Source: an uncultured Mycoplasma sp.
GTDB lineage: Bacteria; Bacillota_I; Bacilli_A; RF39; UBA660
Reading direction: 5' to 3'
Length of the DNA stretch: 55,463 nt
Assembly (NCBI GenBank): GCA_947642635.1
Contig: CANRTI010000007.1
Span: 1 to 55,463, forward strand
Below, piece by piece: positions 9,133-17,431 of the stretch. Each line of letters starts with the position of its first letter. Position 1 is the first letter of the stretch. The notes under the pieces were generated by a model. It had not been told where the DNA came from. It searched no databases and worked only from the letters and a program-made list of their open reading frames with translations. The translations under genes were made by a program, and so were the position numbers.

Positions 9133-11136
9133 ATGAGTTTGCCCCTTATTATTTTACTGTTAGTTTTAATTGTTTTTATTATTTGTTTTATTTATATAGA
9201 GCCAATAATAGCAAAGCATAAAATTAAAAACAATAATGAGTATGGATCTGCAAGGTTTTCTACTGAATCAGAAATAAATAATAATTTTGTAAAAGAAAAA
9301 ATATCTAATATTCAAGATGTAGGTTTTCCAGTTTATTATGATAAAAATGTAAGTCATGTATGGTTTGATAAAGAAACACCCCATTATGTTTATCTGGGAT
9401 CAAGTGGCTCTGGTAAAAGTGTTACTTGTGTTATAAATATGGTGAGTTTTATTGCTAATGCAAAAAAGCCACGAAGTGTATTTGTTACTGATCCTAAGGG
9501 TGAAATATATAATACTACTTCTAAAATGTTACATAATAAAGGTTACAAAGTTTTAACAATAGATTTTAGACATCCAGAATTATCTAATCATATAAATATC
9601 TTAGAGCCGGTTATAAGTGAATATGAAGAATATATAAAATATGAAAATCTAGTTAATACTGCTAAAAATGAAAATGAAAAGTTAGAATATCAGAATAAAT
9701 CTATTTCTAGTTATGCTGAAACAAATAGATTAATTACTTCTTTAGCATCTATGATTACCTATGATAAGTCACAAGGTAAAGATCCATTCTGGAATAATAG
9801 TGCTAAAAACTTACTAGAGGGTTTAATTGGTTTCTTTTTAGAAGAATATAAAGATGGTAAAATAAATCGTGAGCAAATAACTATGACTTCCATTCGTAAG
9901 TTTCAAAATTCTACTATGGAAGAAAAAAATTCTAAAAAGTTTAAATTATATATTGAGCAAAAACCTTATGGAACTAAATCAAAAGATAGTTTGATTCCTA
10001 TTCTTTCATCTAGTGAAAATACTTACAAATCTATTACTAGTGTTTTTTCTGAAAAGATGGCTATATTCGATGATGTCAATGTTGCTAATGTTACTAGTAA
10101 GTCAGATTTTGATTTTGACATTTTAGGCAAAGAAAAGTCTGCTTTATTTGTAATAGTTCCAGATGAAGATAAAATTTATTATACTCTTGTTACCATTATA
10201 TTAGGACTTTTATATAAAGAATTAGTAAAACTTGCTAATGCTAATGATAGTAAGAAATGTCCTATTGAAATTGACTGGATTTGTGATGAATTTTCAAATT
10301 GTCCACCACTTGTAGAGCCAAGTATAGGATCAATAATATCGGTAGCTAGATCTCGTGGATTAAGATATCATTTATTTATTCAAAGTTTAAGTCAGTTAGA
10401 TAATGTTTATGGTAAAGAAGTAGCCCAGATTATACTTGATAACTCTGGACTTGCTTATCTTAAAACTAATACAATGGATACTGCTGAAGCAATTAGTAAG
10501 AGATTAGGTAAAAAGACAATAGAATCTAATTCTATAAGTCAGTCTATGAGTTTAACTAACTATAATGGTAATAAATCTACTTCTTTAATTGCTCGTGATC
10601 TTTTAACACCAGATGAAGTCAAAAATATTCATCACAAAACTATAATATTTCCAAACATAGGATATCCAATATATAGAGATACTATTATATATAAGAAACT
10701 ATCTTGTTACTCTAGTGGTGAACTTGAACGGAAAATAATACCACTTGTGGATTTAAGTAGTACATACTTTACTGTTGAAGATATTAAGACTAAATATGAT
10801 AGACTTTTTAGAAATAGAAATGATAGCTCTATATATAAGGAAGAATTATCAGAATTTAATAAAGTTGAGGAAGAAAAATTAAAGAATATAATTGAAATAG
10901 TACAAGATCAACTTAAAGATAAAATATCTTTATTTGAATTTAAAGAAAATAATAATAGAACTTATGCTAGTTTTGAATTATCTAAACCGCTAACTACAAA
11001 AGAATTAACTTTTATTAAAGGTAAAATAAATAAGGAAGTATTCCATTTGGAAATAAATAATTGTAATAGTACTAAATCTACTATTGAAATACACTTAAAA
11101 AATCCTTTAGAAAGGGATAACAAGGATAATGTCTAA
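9133..11136 (+). CDS. VirD4/TraG-type coupling protein of ICE1
   Basis: The type IV coupling protein brings the relaxase-DNA complex to the VirB4 channel. One or two N-terminal membrane segments (about residues 3-25) precede the ATPase domain. Walker A (GSSGSGKSV) is near residue 88 and the Walker B region (IDWICDEFSNCPPL) near residue 380. The C-terminal 120 residues after the ATPase core are an acidic extension. GAGGGG precedes the ATG. At 667 aa the size fits TraG-type proteins. Confidence 0.92.
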   Translation: MSLPLIILLLVLIVFIICFIYIEPIIAKHKIKNNNEYGSARFSTESEINNNFVKEKISNIQDVGFPVYYDKNVSHVWFDKETPHYVYLGSSGSGKSVTCVINMVSFIANAKKPRSVFVTDPKGEIYNTTSKMLHNKGYKVLTIDFRHPELSNHINILEPVISEYEEYIKYENLVNTAKNENEKLEYQNKSISSYAETNRLITSLASMITYDKSQGKDPFWNNSAKNLLEGLIGFFLEEYKDGKINREQITMTSIRKFQNSTMEEKNSKKFKLYIEQKPYGTKSKDSLIPILSSSENTYKSITSVFSEKMAIFDDVNVANVTSKSDFDFDILGKEKSALFVIVPDEDKIYYTLVTIILGLLYKELVKLANANDSKKCPIEIDWICDEFSNCPPLVEPSIGSIISVARSRGLRYHLFIQSLSQLDNVYGKEVAQIILDNSGLAYLKTNTMDTAEAISKRLGKKTIESNSISQSMSLTNYNGNKSTSLIARDLLTPDEVKNIHHKTIIFPNIGYPIYRDTIIYKKLSCYSSGELERKIIPLVDLSSTYFTVEDIKTKYDRLFRNRNDSSIYKEELSEFNKVEEEKLKNIIEIVQDQLKDKISLFEFKENNNRTYASFELSKPLTTKELTFIKGKINKEVFHLEINNCNSTKSTIEIHLKNPLERDNKDNV

Positions 11137-11200
11137 AATTAGATATTGTTCTTTTTTATATTAGTTTTTCATAAGATTTATGGAAAATGGAGGAAAATCT

Positions 11201-11413
11201 ATGTATGAAATAGAAGAATTTTATGCAGTAGATGGTGAAGATTTAAAGGATTTATTAAAAAGTTGTATATTCAATTATTATATAAAAAATAAAGATCAGA
11301 ATTCGGTTAAAGATGAGTTGCCAAAAAATAAAAAGCATCATATAATGGATTCGACTAACAAGGAAGAAATATTGTCAAAGAAAGGAGTAAAATATGTACA
11401 GACAGTACAATAA
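11201..11413 (+). CDS. Small protein upstream of the ICE1 recombinase
   Basis: Small genes in this position often encode recombination directionality factors or partners of the recombinase. I chose the ATG at 11201 because GGAGG (11189-11193) is 7 bases upstream; an ATG at 11180 has no ribosome-binding site. The 70-aa product starts MYEIEEFYAVDGEDLKDLL, is acidic at the N-terminus and Lys-rich at the C-terminus. It overlaps the recombinase start by 20 bases, so the two are translationally linked. A role as excision factor is an inference from position only. Confidence 0.6.
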   Translation: MYEIEEFYAVDGEDLKDLLKSCIFNYYIKNKDQNSVKDELPKNKKHHIMDSTNKEEILSKKGVKYVQTVQ

Positions 11414-12980
11414 TGACAATATTAATTACAAAATTGGTCTTTATATAAGATTATCTCGTGAAGACGGTGATGATTTAGAAAGTGAAAGTGTTACAAATCA
11501 ACGAAGTCTTTTAACTGGATTTCTCAAAGCAAATGGTTTAGTTGCAGTTGATGAATATGTTGATGATGGTTATTCTGGTGGAAATTTTAATAGGCCAGGA
11601 TTTCAAAGATTATTAAAAGATTTACAGGATAAAAGAATTAATATGGTTATGACAAAAGATTTATCAAGGCTTGGTCGTGATCATGTTATGACTGGTTATT
11701 ATGTAGAATCATTTTTTCCAGAAAATAATATAAGATATATAGCAGTAAATGATGATATAGACACTTTTTACGAAACTAGTGGTAGTGAAATGATGCCTTT
11801 TAAATTAAGTATGAACGATATGTATGCAAAAGATATTTCAAAGAAAGTACGATCTAATTTATTAGAAATGAAAAAACAAGGTAAATTTTGTGGAAGTGTT
11901 CCACCTTATGGTTATATGAGGCATCCAGATAATAAGCATCAATTAATTATAGATCCTAGAACTGCCCCAGTAGTAAAAAGAATATTTGATTTATATATCT
12001 CTGGTTATGGGAGTTGTGATATTGCAGAAATTTTAACTCGTGAAGAAATCCCAACACCTGTTATGTTAAAAAACAGCGAAAAAGCATTATTAAAATGTGA
12101 TCATCCATATATTTGGAAATGTTCATCAGTTAACAATATTTTAAAAAATAGATGTTATACCGGAGTTTTAATTCAACATACTTCGCAAAATATTAATTAT
12201 AAAATAAAAAAAAGAAGAAAAGTTCCAGAGGCTGACTGGTGTATTAAAGAAAATGCCCATGATCCTATTATTTCACAAGAAACTTTTGATATAGCACTAA
12301 GTATTAGGAATAGATTAAACAATTATAATCCAGATAGAAGAAATGTTGAATATGTTTTATCTGACTTAGTATATTGTAAAGACTGTGGTGCTAAAATGAG
12401 TATAAGTTATGACAAAAAGAGAGATCGCGTAACTATGAATTGTAACAGTTATAGAAAGTTTAGTAAATATAATATATGTTGTTCTCATTATATTAATTAT
12501 AATAAGTTAGAAAATACTATTTTTAACAAAATAAGTTTATTATCAAGCCAATATTTGGAAGATAAAGAAGAATTTGAGAGAATAATTAGAGAAAAGTATA
12601 TTGATCCAAGAACAGAATTGAACAATAAAATAGATACATTAGTTAAAGACATAGAAAAACTTAAATTAAAACAAGATTCATTGTATGATGATAAATTTAA
12701 TAATGTTATAAGTGCAGATACTTATCAAAGATTATTTAATCAAATAGAGAATGATATAAATATAGCCAATAAAAAGATTGATAAATATAAAACCGAGATT
12801 TTTTCTATTAAAGAAGATTCAGTATCATATGTAGAATATTTAACTATGATTGAAAATTTTTTAAATATGAAAAATCCTACAAAAGAAACAATGAATAAAT
12901 TAATAAAAAAAATATTTATTACTAAAGATAAAAAAGTGGAAATTCATTATAGAATTAAAAAAGGTGAAGTATTAGTTTAG
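11394..12980 (+). CDS. Large serine recombinase (TnpX-like integrase) of ICE1
   Basis: This enzyme integrates and excises the element. The resolvase domain has the catalytic serine at residue 21 (LYIRLSREDGDD) and the motif TKDLSRLGRDH near residue 90. It is followed by the recombinase domain (PYGYMRHPDN, then VKRIFDLYI), a zinc ribbon (YCKDCGAKM with later CNSYR and CCSH), and a C-terminal coiled coil. At 528 aa it is of normal length for TnpX/CcrB-like enzymes. It is the last gene of the element, about 50 bases from the junction with spoIVA, as expected for an attachment-site-proximal integrase. Confidence 0.93.
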   Translation: MYRQYNNDNINYKIGLYIRLSREDGDDLESESVTNQRSLLTGFLKANGLVAVDEYVDDGYSGGNFNRPGFQRLLKDLQDKRINMVMTKDLSRLGRDHVMTGYYVESFFPENNIRYIAVNDDIDTFYETSGSEMMPFKLSMNDMYAKDISKKVRSNLLEMKKQGKFCGSVPPYGYMRHPDNKHQLIIDPRTAPVVKRIFDLYISGYGSCDIAEILTREEIPTPVMLKNSEKALLKCDHPYIWKCSSVNNILKNRCYTGVLIQHTSQNINYKIKKRRKVPEADWCIKENAHDPIISQETFDIALSIRNRLNNYNPDRRNVEYVLSDLVYCKDCGAKMSISYDKKRDRVTMNCNSYRKFSKYNICCSHYINYNKLENTIFNKISLLSSQYLEDKEEFERIIREKYIDPRTELNNKIDTLVKDIEKLKLKQDSLYDDKFNNVISADTYQRLFNQIENDINIANKKIDKYKTEIFSIKEDSVSYVEYLTMIENFLNMKNPTKETMNKLIKKIFITKDKKVEIHYRIKKGEVLV

Positions 12981-13008
12981 TTGCTAAAATTAGCAACATA
13001 TATTTTTT
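12981..13008 (+). terminator. Hairpin terminator after ICE1 recombinase
   Basis: TTGCTAA-AA-TTAGCAA forms a perfect 7-bp stem directly after the recombinase stop. A run of six T follows a few bases later (13003-13008), so the terminator is probably modest in strength. It lies just inside the element end and would limit read-through into spoIVA. Confidence 0.5.
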
Positions 13009-13009
13009 A

Positions 13010-13045
13010 ACTATGGGGTATCACTTTTAAGGTTCACGGTGGTTC
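13010..13045. other. attR region of ICE1 in spoIVA
   Basis: The SpoIVA frame is open only from 13031 (a TAA at 13028-13030 lies in frame just before it). From about 13034 the encoded residues match SpoIVA. The crossover must therefore fall near 13028-13045, around GGTTCACGGTGG. The partner sequence at the left end is outside the window, so the exact core cannot be set. Confidence 0.6.
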
Positions 13046-14155
13046 CCCGATGCTGTTCCTTTTGTCGAAGCAGCTGAAATTGGAACTCAAAAAGTTATTA
13101 AAGATCATTCAACTATTGGTTTAGTTGTAACAAGCGATGGTTCTTTTGGTGAAATAAAGAGAGAAAATTATATTGAAGCTGAGGAAAAAATAGTTAGTGA
13201 ATTAAAAGAAATCGGAAAACCATTTATTATTATTTTAAATACTGTTCATCCAACAAATACGGAAACAGTAGAATTGTCAAGAAATTTAAGTGAAACATAT
13301 GATGTTCCAGTTATGCCTATTAATGTCGAAGCGATGAATGAAAAAGAAATAATGAATATTTTAAAAGAAGCGTTATATGAATTTCCAGTATTAGATATTT
13401 TAGTAAATATGCCAGAATGGGTTCATGTTTTACCAAATAATAATGAAATAAAAATGCATTATTTAGAAAAGATTAAAGAAAGTGTTATAAGTGTTAATAA
13501 AGTAAAAGATGTTGATTATATATTAAGTCATTTTGAAAGTAGTGAATATATTTCTAAATCATATATAAGTGAGCTTGATGCTGCTAGTGGAACTATTACA
13601 ATTAATTTAGAAAGTCCTAATGAACTTTATAATGCTACTTTAAAATCTCTTATGGGAGATAGTGCTACTACAAAAGCTGGTCTTTTAAAAATATTTGCTA
13701 CTTATAAAGAAAGTAAAGAAGAGACAGAACTTATTAAAAATGCTTTAAAACAAGCAAAAACCACAGGATATGGAATTGTATATCCAACCCTTAAAGATAT
13801 GAAATTAGAAACGCCAGAGATTGTTAAACAAGGTAGTAGATATGGAGTTAAATTAAAAGCTTTAGCATCTAGTATTCATTTACTTAAAGTAGATGTAGAG
13901 TCAACTTTTGAACCAATTATTGGAAGTGAAGTTCAAAGTAAAGAATTAATTAATTATTTAATGAAAGATTATGAAACTGATCCAAGTAGTATATGGAAAA
14001 GTGAGATTTTTGGTCGAAGTTTAGAAGTTATTGTACAAGAAGGAATTCAAGCAAAACTTAATATGATGCCTGATACGACAAGATTTAAATTATCTAATAC
14101 TGTGACAAAAATTGTTAACAAAGGAAGTAATAATTTAATAGCTATAGTACTTTAA
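13031..14155 (+). pseudogene. spoIVA: SpoIVA, 3' part (interrupted by ICE1)
   Basis: SpoIVA is the ATPase that polymerises at the forespore surface and forms the base of the spore coat. The frame encodes 374 residues that follow Bacillus subtilis SpoIVA from about residue 117 to the C-terminus, including EAAEIGTQKVIKDHST, EALYEFPVLDI, KQGSRYGVKLKALASSIH and the C-terminal GSNNLIAIVL. The N-terminal part with the Walker A site is missing at the ICE1 junction. Internal starts (TTG at 13274, for example) lack a ribosome-binding site. No stop or frameshift interrupts the remainder, so the gene would be whole if the element excised precisely. Downstream hup matches the Bacillus order. Confidence 0.93.
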
Positions 14156-14176
14156 AAGAGGAAATGCCTCTTTTTT
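14154..14176 (+). terminator. Terminator of spoIVA
   Basis: AAAAGAGG and CCTCTTTT form an 8-bp stem with a 5-base loop overlapping the stop codon, followed by more T residues. This is a typical intrinsic terminator. Confidence 0.8.
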
Positions 14177-14229
14177 GTTATTAAAAGCTAAAAATTTGTA
14201 ATTAAATAGTAAATTATTGCGGTTTTTAG

Positions 14230-14258
14230 TTGATTTTAAAGGATATTTTTGATAATCT
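14230..14258 (+). promoter_or_regulatory. Promoter of hup
   Basis: TTGATT, a 17-base spacer and TAATCT resemble a vegetative sigma-A promoter, 57 bases before the HU start codon. The leader contains a small GGAC/GTCC hairpin before the strong AGGAGGT site. Confidence 0.5.
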
Positions 14259-14314
14259 TATTATGTGAGGACAGTAAGGTCCCAATTAAGATAATGTTAT
14301 GAGGAGGTAAGAAC

Positions 14315-14587
14315 ATGTCTAAAACAGAATTAGTAGAATTTATTGCTGATGCTACTGGATTAACAAAAGCTGATGCTACTCGTGCCTTAGATGCTACTAT
14401 CGAAGGTATTTCTACAGGATTAAAAAAGGAAGGAAAAGTTACTTTAGTTGGTTTTGGTACTTTTAGTGCTAAAAAAAGAGCTGCTAGAGAAGGTATTAAT
14501 CCATTAACTAAAGAACCATTAAAAATTCCTGCTAAGACAGTTGCTTCATTTAAAGCTGGAAGCAAACTAAAAGATGCTTTAAACTAA
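14315..14587 (+). CDS. hup: HU-family DNA-binding protein
   Basis: HU compacts and bends DNA as a dimer. The 90-aa product has the usual length and features: MSKTELVEFIADATGLTKAD at the N-terminus, FGTFSAKKRAAREGINP for the DNA-binding arm, and the C-terminal VASFKAGSKLKDALN. AGGAGG precedes the ATG. In Bacillus the HU gene (hbs) also follows spoIVA, which supports the spoIVA assignment. It is host-encoded, lies between the two ICEs, and has its own promoter and terminator. Confidence 0.96.
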   Translation: MSKTELVEFIADATGLTKADATRALDATIEGISTGLKKEGKVTLVGFGTFSAKKRAAREGINPLTKEPLKIPAKTVASFKAGSKLKDALN

Positions 14588-14607
14588 TAAGTAAAATTTA
14601 GTAAATT

Positions 14608-14631
14608 AAGTTAGCTATTGCTAACTTTTTT
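14608..14631 (+). terminator. Terminator of hup
   Basis: AAGTTAGC-TATT-GCTAACTT is a perfect 8-bp stem with a 4-base loop, followed by T residues. It is a strong intrinsic terminator. Confidence 0.88.
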
Positions 14632-14675
14632 GTTTTTTAAAGATATTTTAGAGTATAATAAAAATGAGGGATTGT

Positions 14676-15719
14676 ATGAAGAAGAGAAAGCTTATTATCA
14701 TAATAATTAGTTTATTGTTTATTTTGGTACCATTTTTTATAAACGTTTATAGTTTTTATAAAATAATAGTTCTTTTAATTGGAATTATTGGTTTAGATAT
14801 TGGAATATCGTTGGGACTTAAAAAAAGAATATTTTTTCTTATTTATTTTCCACTAGTTTTGTTAGTTTTTATTTATAGTGTTGATTATATTAAAACTTAT
14901 ACCTTAAAAATAAGTCCAATATTTGTTTGGGAAAATAAAATTAATAAAGATGTATCAATTTATAATAGTCTTTTTTACCGAGTTTTTAAATGTGAAAATA
15001 ATTATGTTTTCGATAATGATTATCAAAAATCTTTTGCTTGTGATACGAAGTTATTAGCAGAAGTGGATATTAATAAAATATTAAATGAACCGGATGTTTC
15101 TTTTAAAGATTATAAAAATGATTTTATTAAGATTACAGGAAAAATTAGTAAAATTAGTGGTGCTAGTAGTATTGAAATGAAAGAATATACTGTTGGTGAG
15201 GGAACAAATAGTTTAAATGGTTATGTAAAATTTAATGAAACTAGTAAGTTAATTGTTAATTTAAAAGGAATTAATATTTCACAGTATAAAATTTATGATT
15301 ATATAACAGTTGTAGGGCGTTTAAATAGTTTTAATATAGTAGAACATGAATTAACATTGACAGATACAGTAATAGAAGAAAATAATTTATATGATAATTT
15401 TGATTTACAAGTTATTTTAAATAATAAATGTAGTGAAGAAATAGTGGAATATACTGATAATTTTTATACAAGATGTATTCAAAATGTTTTTGTTGATTAT
15501 AAAATTGATAAATATGAATTATCATATGCTTTAAAAGATAAAAAAATAATATTTGATGATTTGATTGAAAAAGCTATTAAAAAAGATTATGAAGGAAAAG
15601 TTTTATATGAATTAGAAAAATTTGATATTTTGGTATGTAGTATTGATAAGAATGTTTTATTAAGTAAAGATGAACAGTGGGATGTTACTGTTTGTGATAA
15701 AGAGATATTAGAAAACTGA
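14676..15719 (+). CDS. Host membrane protein with C-terminal extracellular/OB-like region
   Basis: The first 75 residues form two or three hydrophobic membrane segments. The remaining 270 residues are soluble. About residues 130-225 (KITGKISKISG, TVVGRLNSFNI) look like a beta-barrel related to OB-fold tRNA_anti-like domains, but this is weak. Several cysteines in the outer part may form disulfides. I chose the ATG at 14676 because GAGGGA lies just upstream; an ATG at 14664 overlaps that site. No specific function is recognised. It ends with TGA inside a terminator hairpin. Confidence 0.75.
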   Translation: MKKRKLIIIIISLLFILVPFFINVYSFYKIIVLLIGIIGLDIGISLGLKKRIFFLIYFPLVLLVFIYSVDYIKTYTLKISPIFVWENKINKDVSIYNSLFYRVFKCENNYVFDNDYQKSFACDTKLLAEVDINKILNEPDVSFKDYKNDFIKITGKISKISGASSIEMKEYTVGEGTNSLNGYVKFNETSKLIVNLKGINISQYKIYDYITVVGRLNSFNIVEHELTLTDTVIEENNLYDNFDLQVILNNKCSEEIVEYTDNFYTRCIQNVFVDYKIDKYELSYALKDKKIIFDDLIEKAIKKDYEGKVLYELEKFDILVCSIDKNVLLSKDEQWDVTVCDKEILEN

Positions 15720-15730
15720 TATCTTTTTTT
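15703..15730 (+). terminator. Terminator of the membrane protein gene
   Basis: AGATAT and ATATCT pair around the stop codon and are followed by a run of seven T. This is a short but plausible intrinsic terminator. Confidence 0.65.
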
Positions 15731-15776
15731 GTAACCAAAATTTCTTTTTTTCATAAATTATTAGAGGAGGAAGAAT

Positions 15777-15986
15777 ATGGATGCTTATCAAAAAGCGAAA
15801 GAAATAGTTGGTTGTTATCAAGCTACACATCGTCCATCTTGTTGTTGTTTCGTTCCAAATAATAGTGGAATTCCTGGTCCGACTGGTCCAACTGGTCCTG
15901 CACCAAGTTTTGCTATTGGTTCTGTGACGACAGGAGCTCCGGGAACGAATGCTGTAGTAACTTTAAGACCAATTAATTCTCGATAA
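15777..15986 (+). CDS. Short collagen-like spore-surface protein
   Basis: The 69-aa product has an N-terminal Cys-rich segment (residues 1-27, with CCCF), a short Gly-Pro-Thr collagen-like stretch (about residues 31-41), and a C-terminal tail APSFAIGSVTTGAPGTNAVV. Short GPT-repeat proteins are typical of exosporium or spore-coat filaments in Firmicutes. GAGGAGG precedes the ATG. The C-terminal tail is nearly the same as the tail of the collagen gene that ICE2 has split (44634-44750), which shows what that gene's intact end should look like. Confidence 0.8.
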   Translation: MDAYQKAKEIVGCYQATHRPSCCCFVPNNSGIPGPTGPTGPAPSFAIGSVTTGAPGTNAVVTLRPINSR

Positions 15987-16016
15987 TTATTCTTAGAGAA
16001 TGAAAGGAGAAATATA

Positions 16017-16208
16017 ATGAATCCATCAGGATACATTTTAGATTTTACAATACCTCAAGGTCCAACTGGCCCAACTGGTCCAGCAAGTACAGTTGAAGGA
16101 CCTACAGGTCCACAAGGAGATATAGGTCCAACAGGTCCTCAAGGCTTGCAAGGTATTCAGGGTGTAACAGGCCCTACTGCACGATTGGTTAATTCTTCTA
16201 ATAAATAA
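16017..16208 (+). pseudogene. Collagen-like spore-surface protein, 5' part (interrupted by ICE2)
   Basis: AAAGGAG precedes the ATG. The product begins [19 protein letters not shown], the same leader as the BclA-like gene at 44765, and continues with GPT/GPQ collagen repeats. After residue 53 the frame enters ICE2 DNA and ends with a short foreign tail ARLVNSSNK. Joining it at the shared core (16166-16174 with 44633-44641) to the downstream fragment gives one uninterrupted frame of about 89 residues. The truncated form may still be translated, as it keeps its start and a stop. Confidence 0.85.
16166..16199. other. attL of ICE2: core plus left terminal inverted repeat
   Basis: AACAGGCCC (16166-16174) is repeated at the right end. 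The 22 bases 16178-16199 match the reverse complement of 44612-44633 with 3 mismatches, both reading TGC(A/T)CGATTG(G/T)TT(A/T)ATTCTTCT. Together they define the left attachment site with the half-site of attP. Confidence 0.85.
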
Positions 16209-16278
16209 GATTGTAATTTTAAGCTTTTTTTCCTTATAAATACTGACAATAAGACATTTAGTCTTTTTTATTTTGTAA

Positions 16279-16305
16279 GAAAAAAGATCACTATTAAATG
16301 TGATC
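16279..16305 (-). terminator. Terminator of the lipoprotein gene (minus strand)
   Basis: GATCAC and GTGATC (16286-16291 and 16300-16305) form a stem, and on the minus strand six T follow. It lies 27 bases after the lipoprotein stop codon. Confidence 0.75.
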
Positions 16306-16331
16306 TGCTCGATAAATTGACTTGTAATCTG

Positions 16332-16841
16332 CTAATCAGAGTATTCAGGTTCAGCACAAACTTTCAAATCTACATTTATGCTTTTTAAAAGTTCGTCAAG
16401 GTACTTATTTACTTTTCCTTTTTCTACCGTATAGTAATATCCATAACCATTTTCAACATAATAATTTCCCAAGTATATTTCATACTCTGGCAAATTATCC
16501 ATTGAATGTGATTTATCTACTTCTACGCTTTCATCATCTAATATTTTCATAATATCATAATCATACTTACCTTTTAGTGATTTTGTATATTTCAACATTG
16601 AAGTACAAAGTTGTCCTGGTCTACACGATTCATAAGCAGTAAATAATTCATAATTTCCATCTTCATATAAGGTTAATTGTACAGGAATACAACTCTTATT
16701 TCCTGTTGTAATAGTAAATGTTTTTTCAGAGTTATTTGTTAGTGGTGTATCTCCACCTAACTTATTTTCTGACTCTCCACAACCTGTAATTCCTAAAACC
16801 ATAATCCCACACATTAGAATAGTTAATAATGTCTTTTTCAT
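16332..16841 (-). CDS. ICE2 lipoprotein of unknown function
   Basis: The 169-aa product starts MKKTLLTILMCGIMVLGITGC, a lipoprotein signal peptide with the lipobox Cys near residue 21. The mature part has several Cys (SCIP, SCRPGQLC, VCAE) and is Tyr-rich. I chose the ATG at 16841 because GGAGG is 7 bases upstream; longer reading upstream has no ribosome-binding site. It is the first gene at the left end and is transcribed toward the element border. It might be a surface-exclusion or accessory protein, but this is a guess. Confidence 0.78.
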   Translation of the reverse strand: MKKTLLTILMCGIMVLGITGCGESENKLGGDTPLTNNSEKTFTITTGNKSCIPVQLTLYEDGNYELFTAYESCRPGQLCTSMLKYTKSLKGKYDYDIMKILDDESVEVDKSHSMDNLPEYEIYLGNYYVENGYGYYYTVEKGKVNKYLDELLKSINVDLKVCAEPEYSD

Positions 16842-16894
16842 AATCATTCCTCCACTTAAACAAATTACTATTTGTCTGTTAGTTATATTATAGC

Positions 16895-16922
16895 AAAAAA
16901 ATATCATCTTTAATAGATGATA
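16895..16922 (-). terminator. Terminator of the tandem-HTH regulator (minus strand)
   Basis: TATCATCT-ATTAA-AGATGATA, read on the minus strand, is a perfect 8-bp stem followed by seven T. It lies 16 bases after the regulator stop and overlaps the promoter region of the lipoprotein gene (a TATAAT follows on the minus strand). Confidence 0.8.
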
Positions 16923-16937
16923 CCATTCATTTAATAT

Positions 16938-17390
16938 TTATTTTAGTTTTTTATTATCCGTTCTTCCTACTAAATAATCAAATGAAATATTGTAGTACAT
17001 AGCAATATAACAAAGTTTAGATGTTGTAGGTGCAAATTTTCCTCTTTCATAATCAGAGTAAGTTCTTTGCGAAAAACCGACTTTCTCACTTAATTCAGAT
17101 TGTGTTAAATTAGCTTCTTTTCTTATTTGTAATAAGCGTTGTGGTAAAATTTTAAAATCAATGTCTTTTTTAGGCGTTTTAATATTAAGATCACTTAACC
17201 CTAGTAAATAATCAATACTAACATTATGAAAATTAGCAAGTTTATTTACTTTTATAAGTGAAATATCATCAATACCACGTTCCCATTTAGAATATCTATC
17301 CTCTAAAACTTCTAAAACATCAGCAATATCTTTTTGTTTTAGTTCTTTGTCTTTCCTTAATTCCTCAAATCTTGTCTCATATTTACGCAT
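16938..17390 (-). CDS. Tandem XRE helix-turn-helix regulator of ICE2
   Basis: The 150-aa protein contains two XRE-type HTH domains in a row: residues about 1-65 (FEELRKDKELKQKDIADVLE, then YSKWERGIDDIS) and about 80-140 (LLQIRKEANLTQSELSEKVG, then YSDYERGKFAPT). I chose the ATG at 17390 because GGTGAG lies just upstream. Its upstream region overlaps a divergent consensus promoter at 17432-17460, so it probably represses that promoter and itself. Element repressors of ICEs often have this place and type. Two stacked HTH domains in one short chain are less usual. Confidence 0.88.
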   Translation of the reverse strand: MRKYETRFEELRKDKELKQKDIADVLEVLEDRYSKWERGIDDISLIKVNKLANFHNVSIDYLLGLSDLNIKTPKKDIDFKILPQRLLQIRKEANLTQSELSEKVGFSQRTYSDYERGKFAPTTSKLCYIAMYYNISFDYLVGRTDNKKLK

Positions 17391-17431
17391 AGTCTCACCA
17401 ACTATAATTTTAAATGTTTTACACTTAACTG

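Larger units (their letters stand above)
1..13030. mobile_element. ICE1, integrative conjugative element (right part only), inserted in spoIVA
   Basis: All genes from the first base to the serine recombinase at 11394-12980 point rightward and form a conjugation module: VirB4, M23 hydrolase, oriT-like region, RHH proteins, MobL-like relaxase, methylase, VirD4 and recombinase. Immediately right of the recombinase the frame of spoIVA begins without a start codon, so the right boundary lies within about 13010-13045. The left end, the PrgI/VirB6-type genes and the 5' part of spoIVA are outside the window. The order parallels ICE2, but the proteins are only distantly related and ribosome-binding sites here are the ordinary AAGGAGG type. 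Confidence 0.85.

Noticed and set aside
13274-14155. The 293-residue frame starting at TTG 13274 as a free-standing gene
   Set aside because: It is the middle of SpoIVA; the homologous frame starts at 13031 and there is no ribosome-binding site at 13274.
14236-14565. Minus-strand 109-aa frame over the HU gene
   Set aside because: It is the shadow of hup; no ribosome-binding site or family match.
15880-16180. CRISPR-like or tandem repeat array in the GPT-coding DNA
   Set aside because: The repetition is codon-level Gly-Pro-Thr periodicity of collagen-like genes, without repeat-spacer structure.
16017-16208. Complete 63-aa collagen gene
   Set aside because: The last nine residues come from ICE2 DNA, and the rest of the gene is found at 44634-44750.
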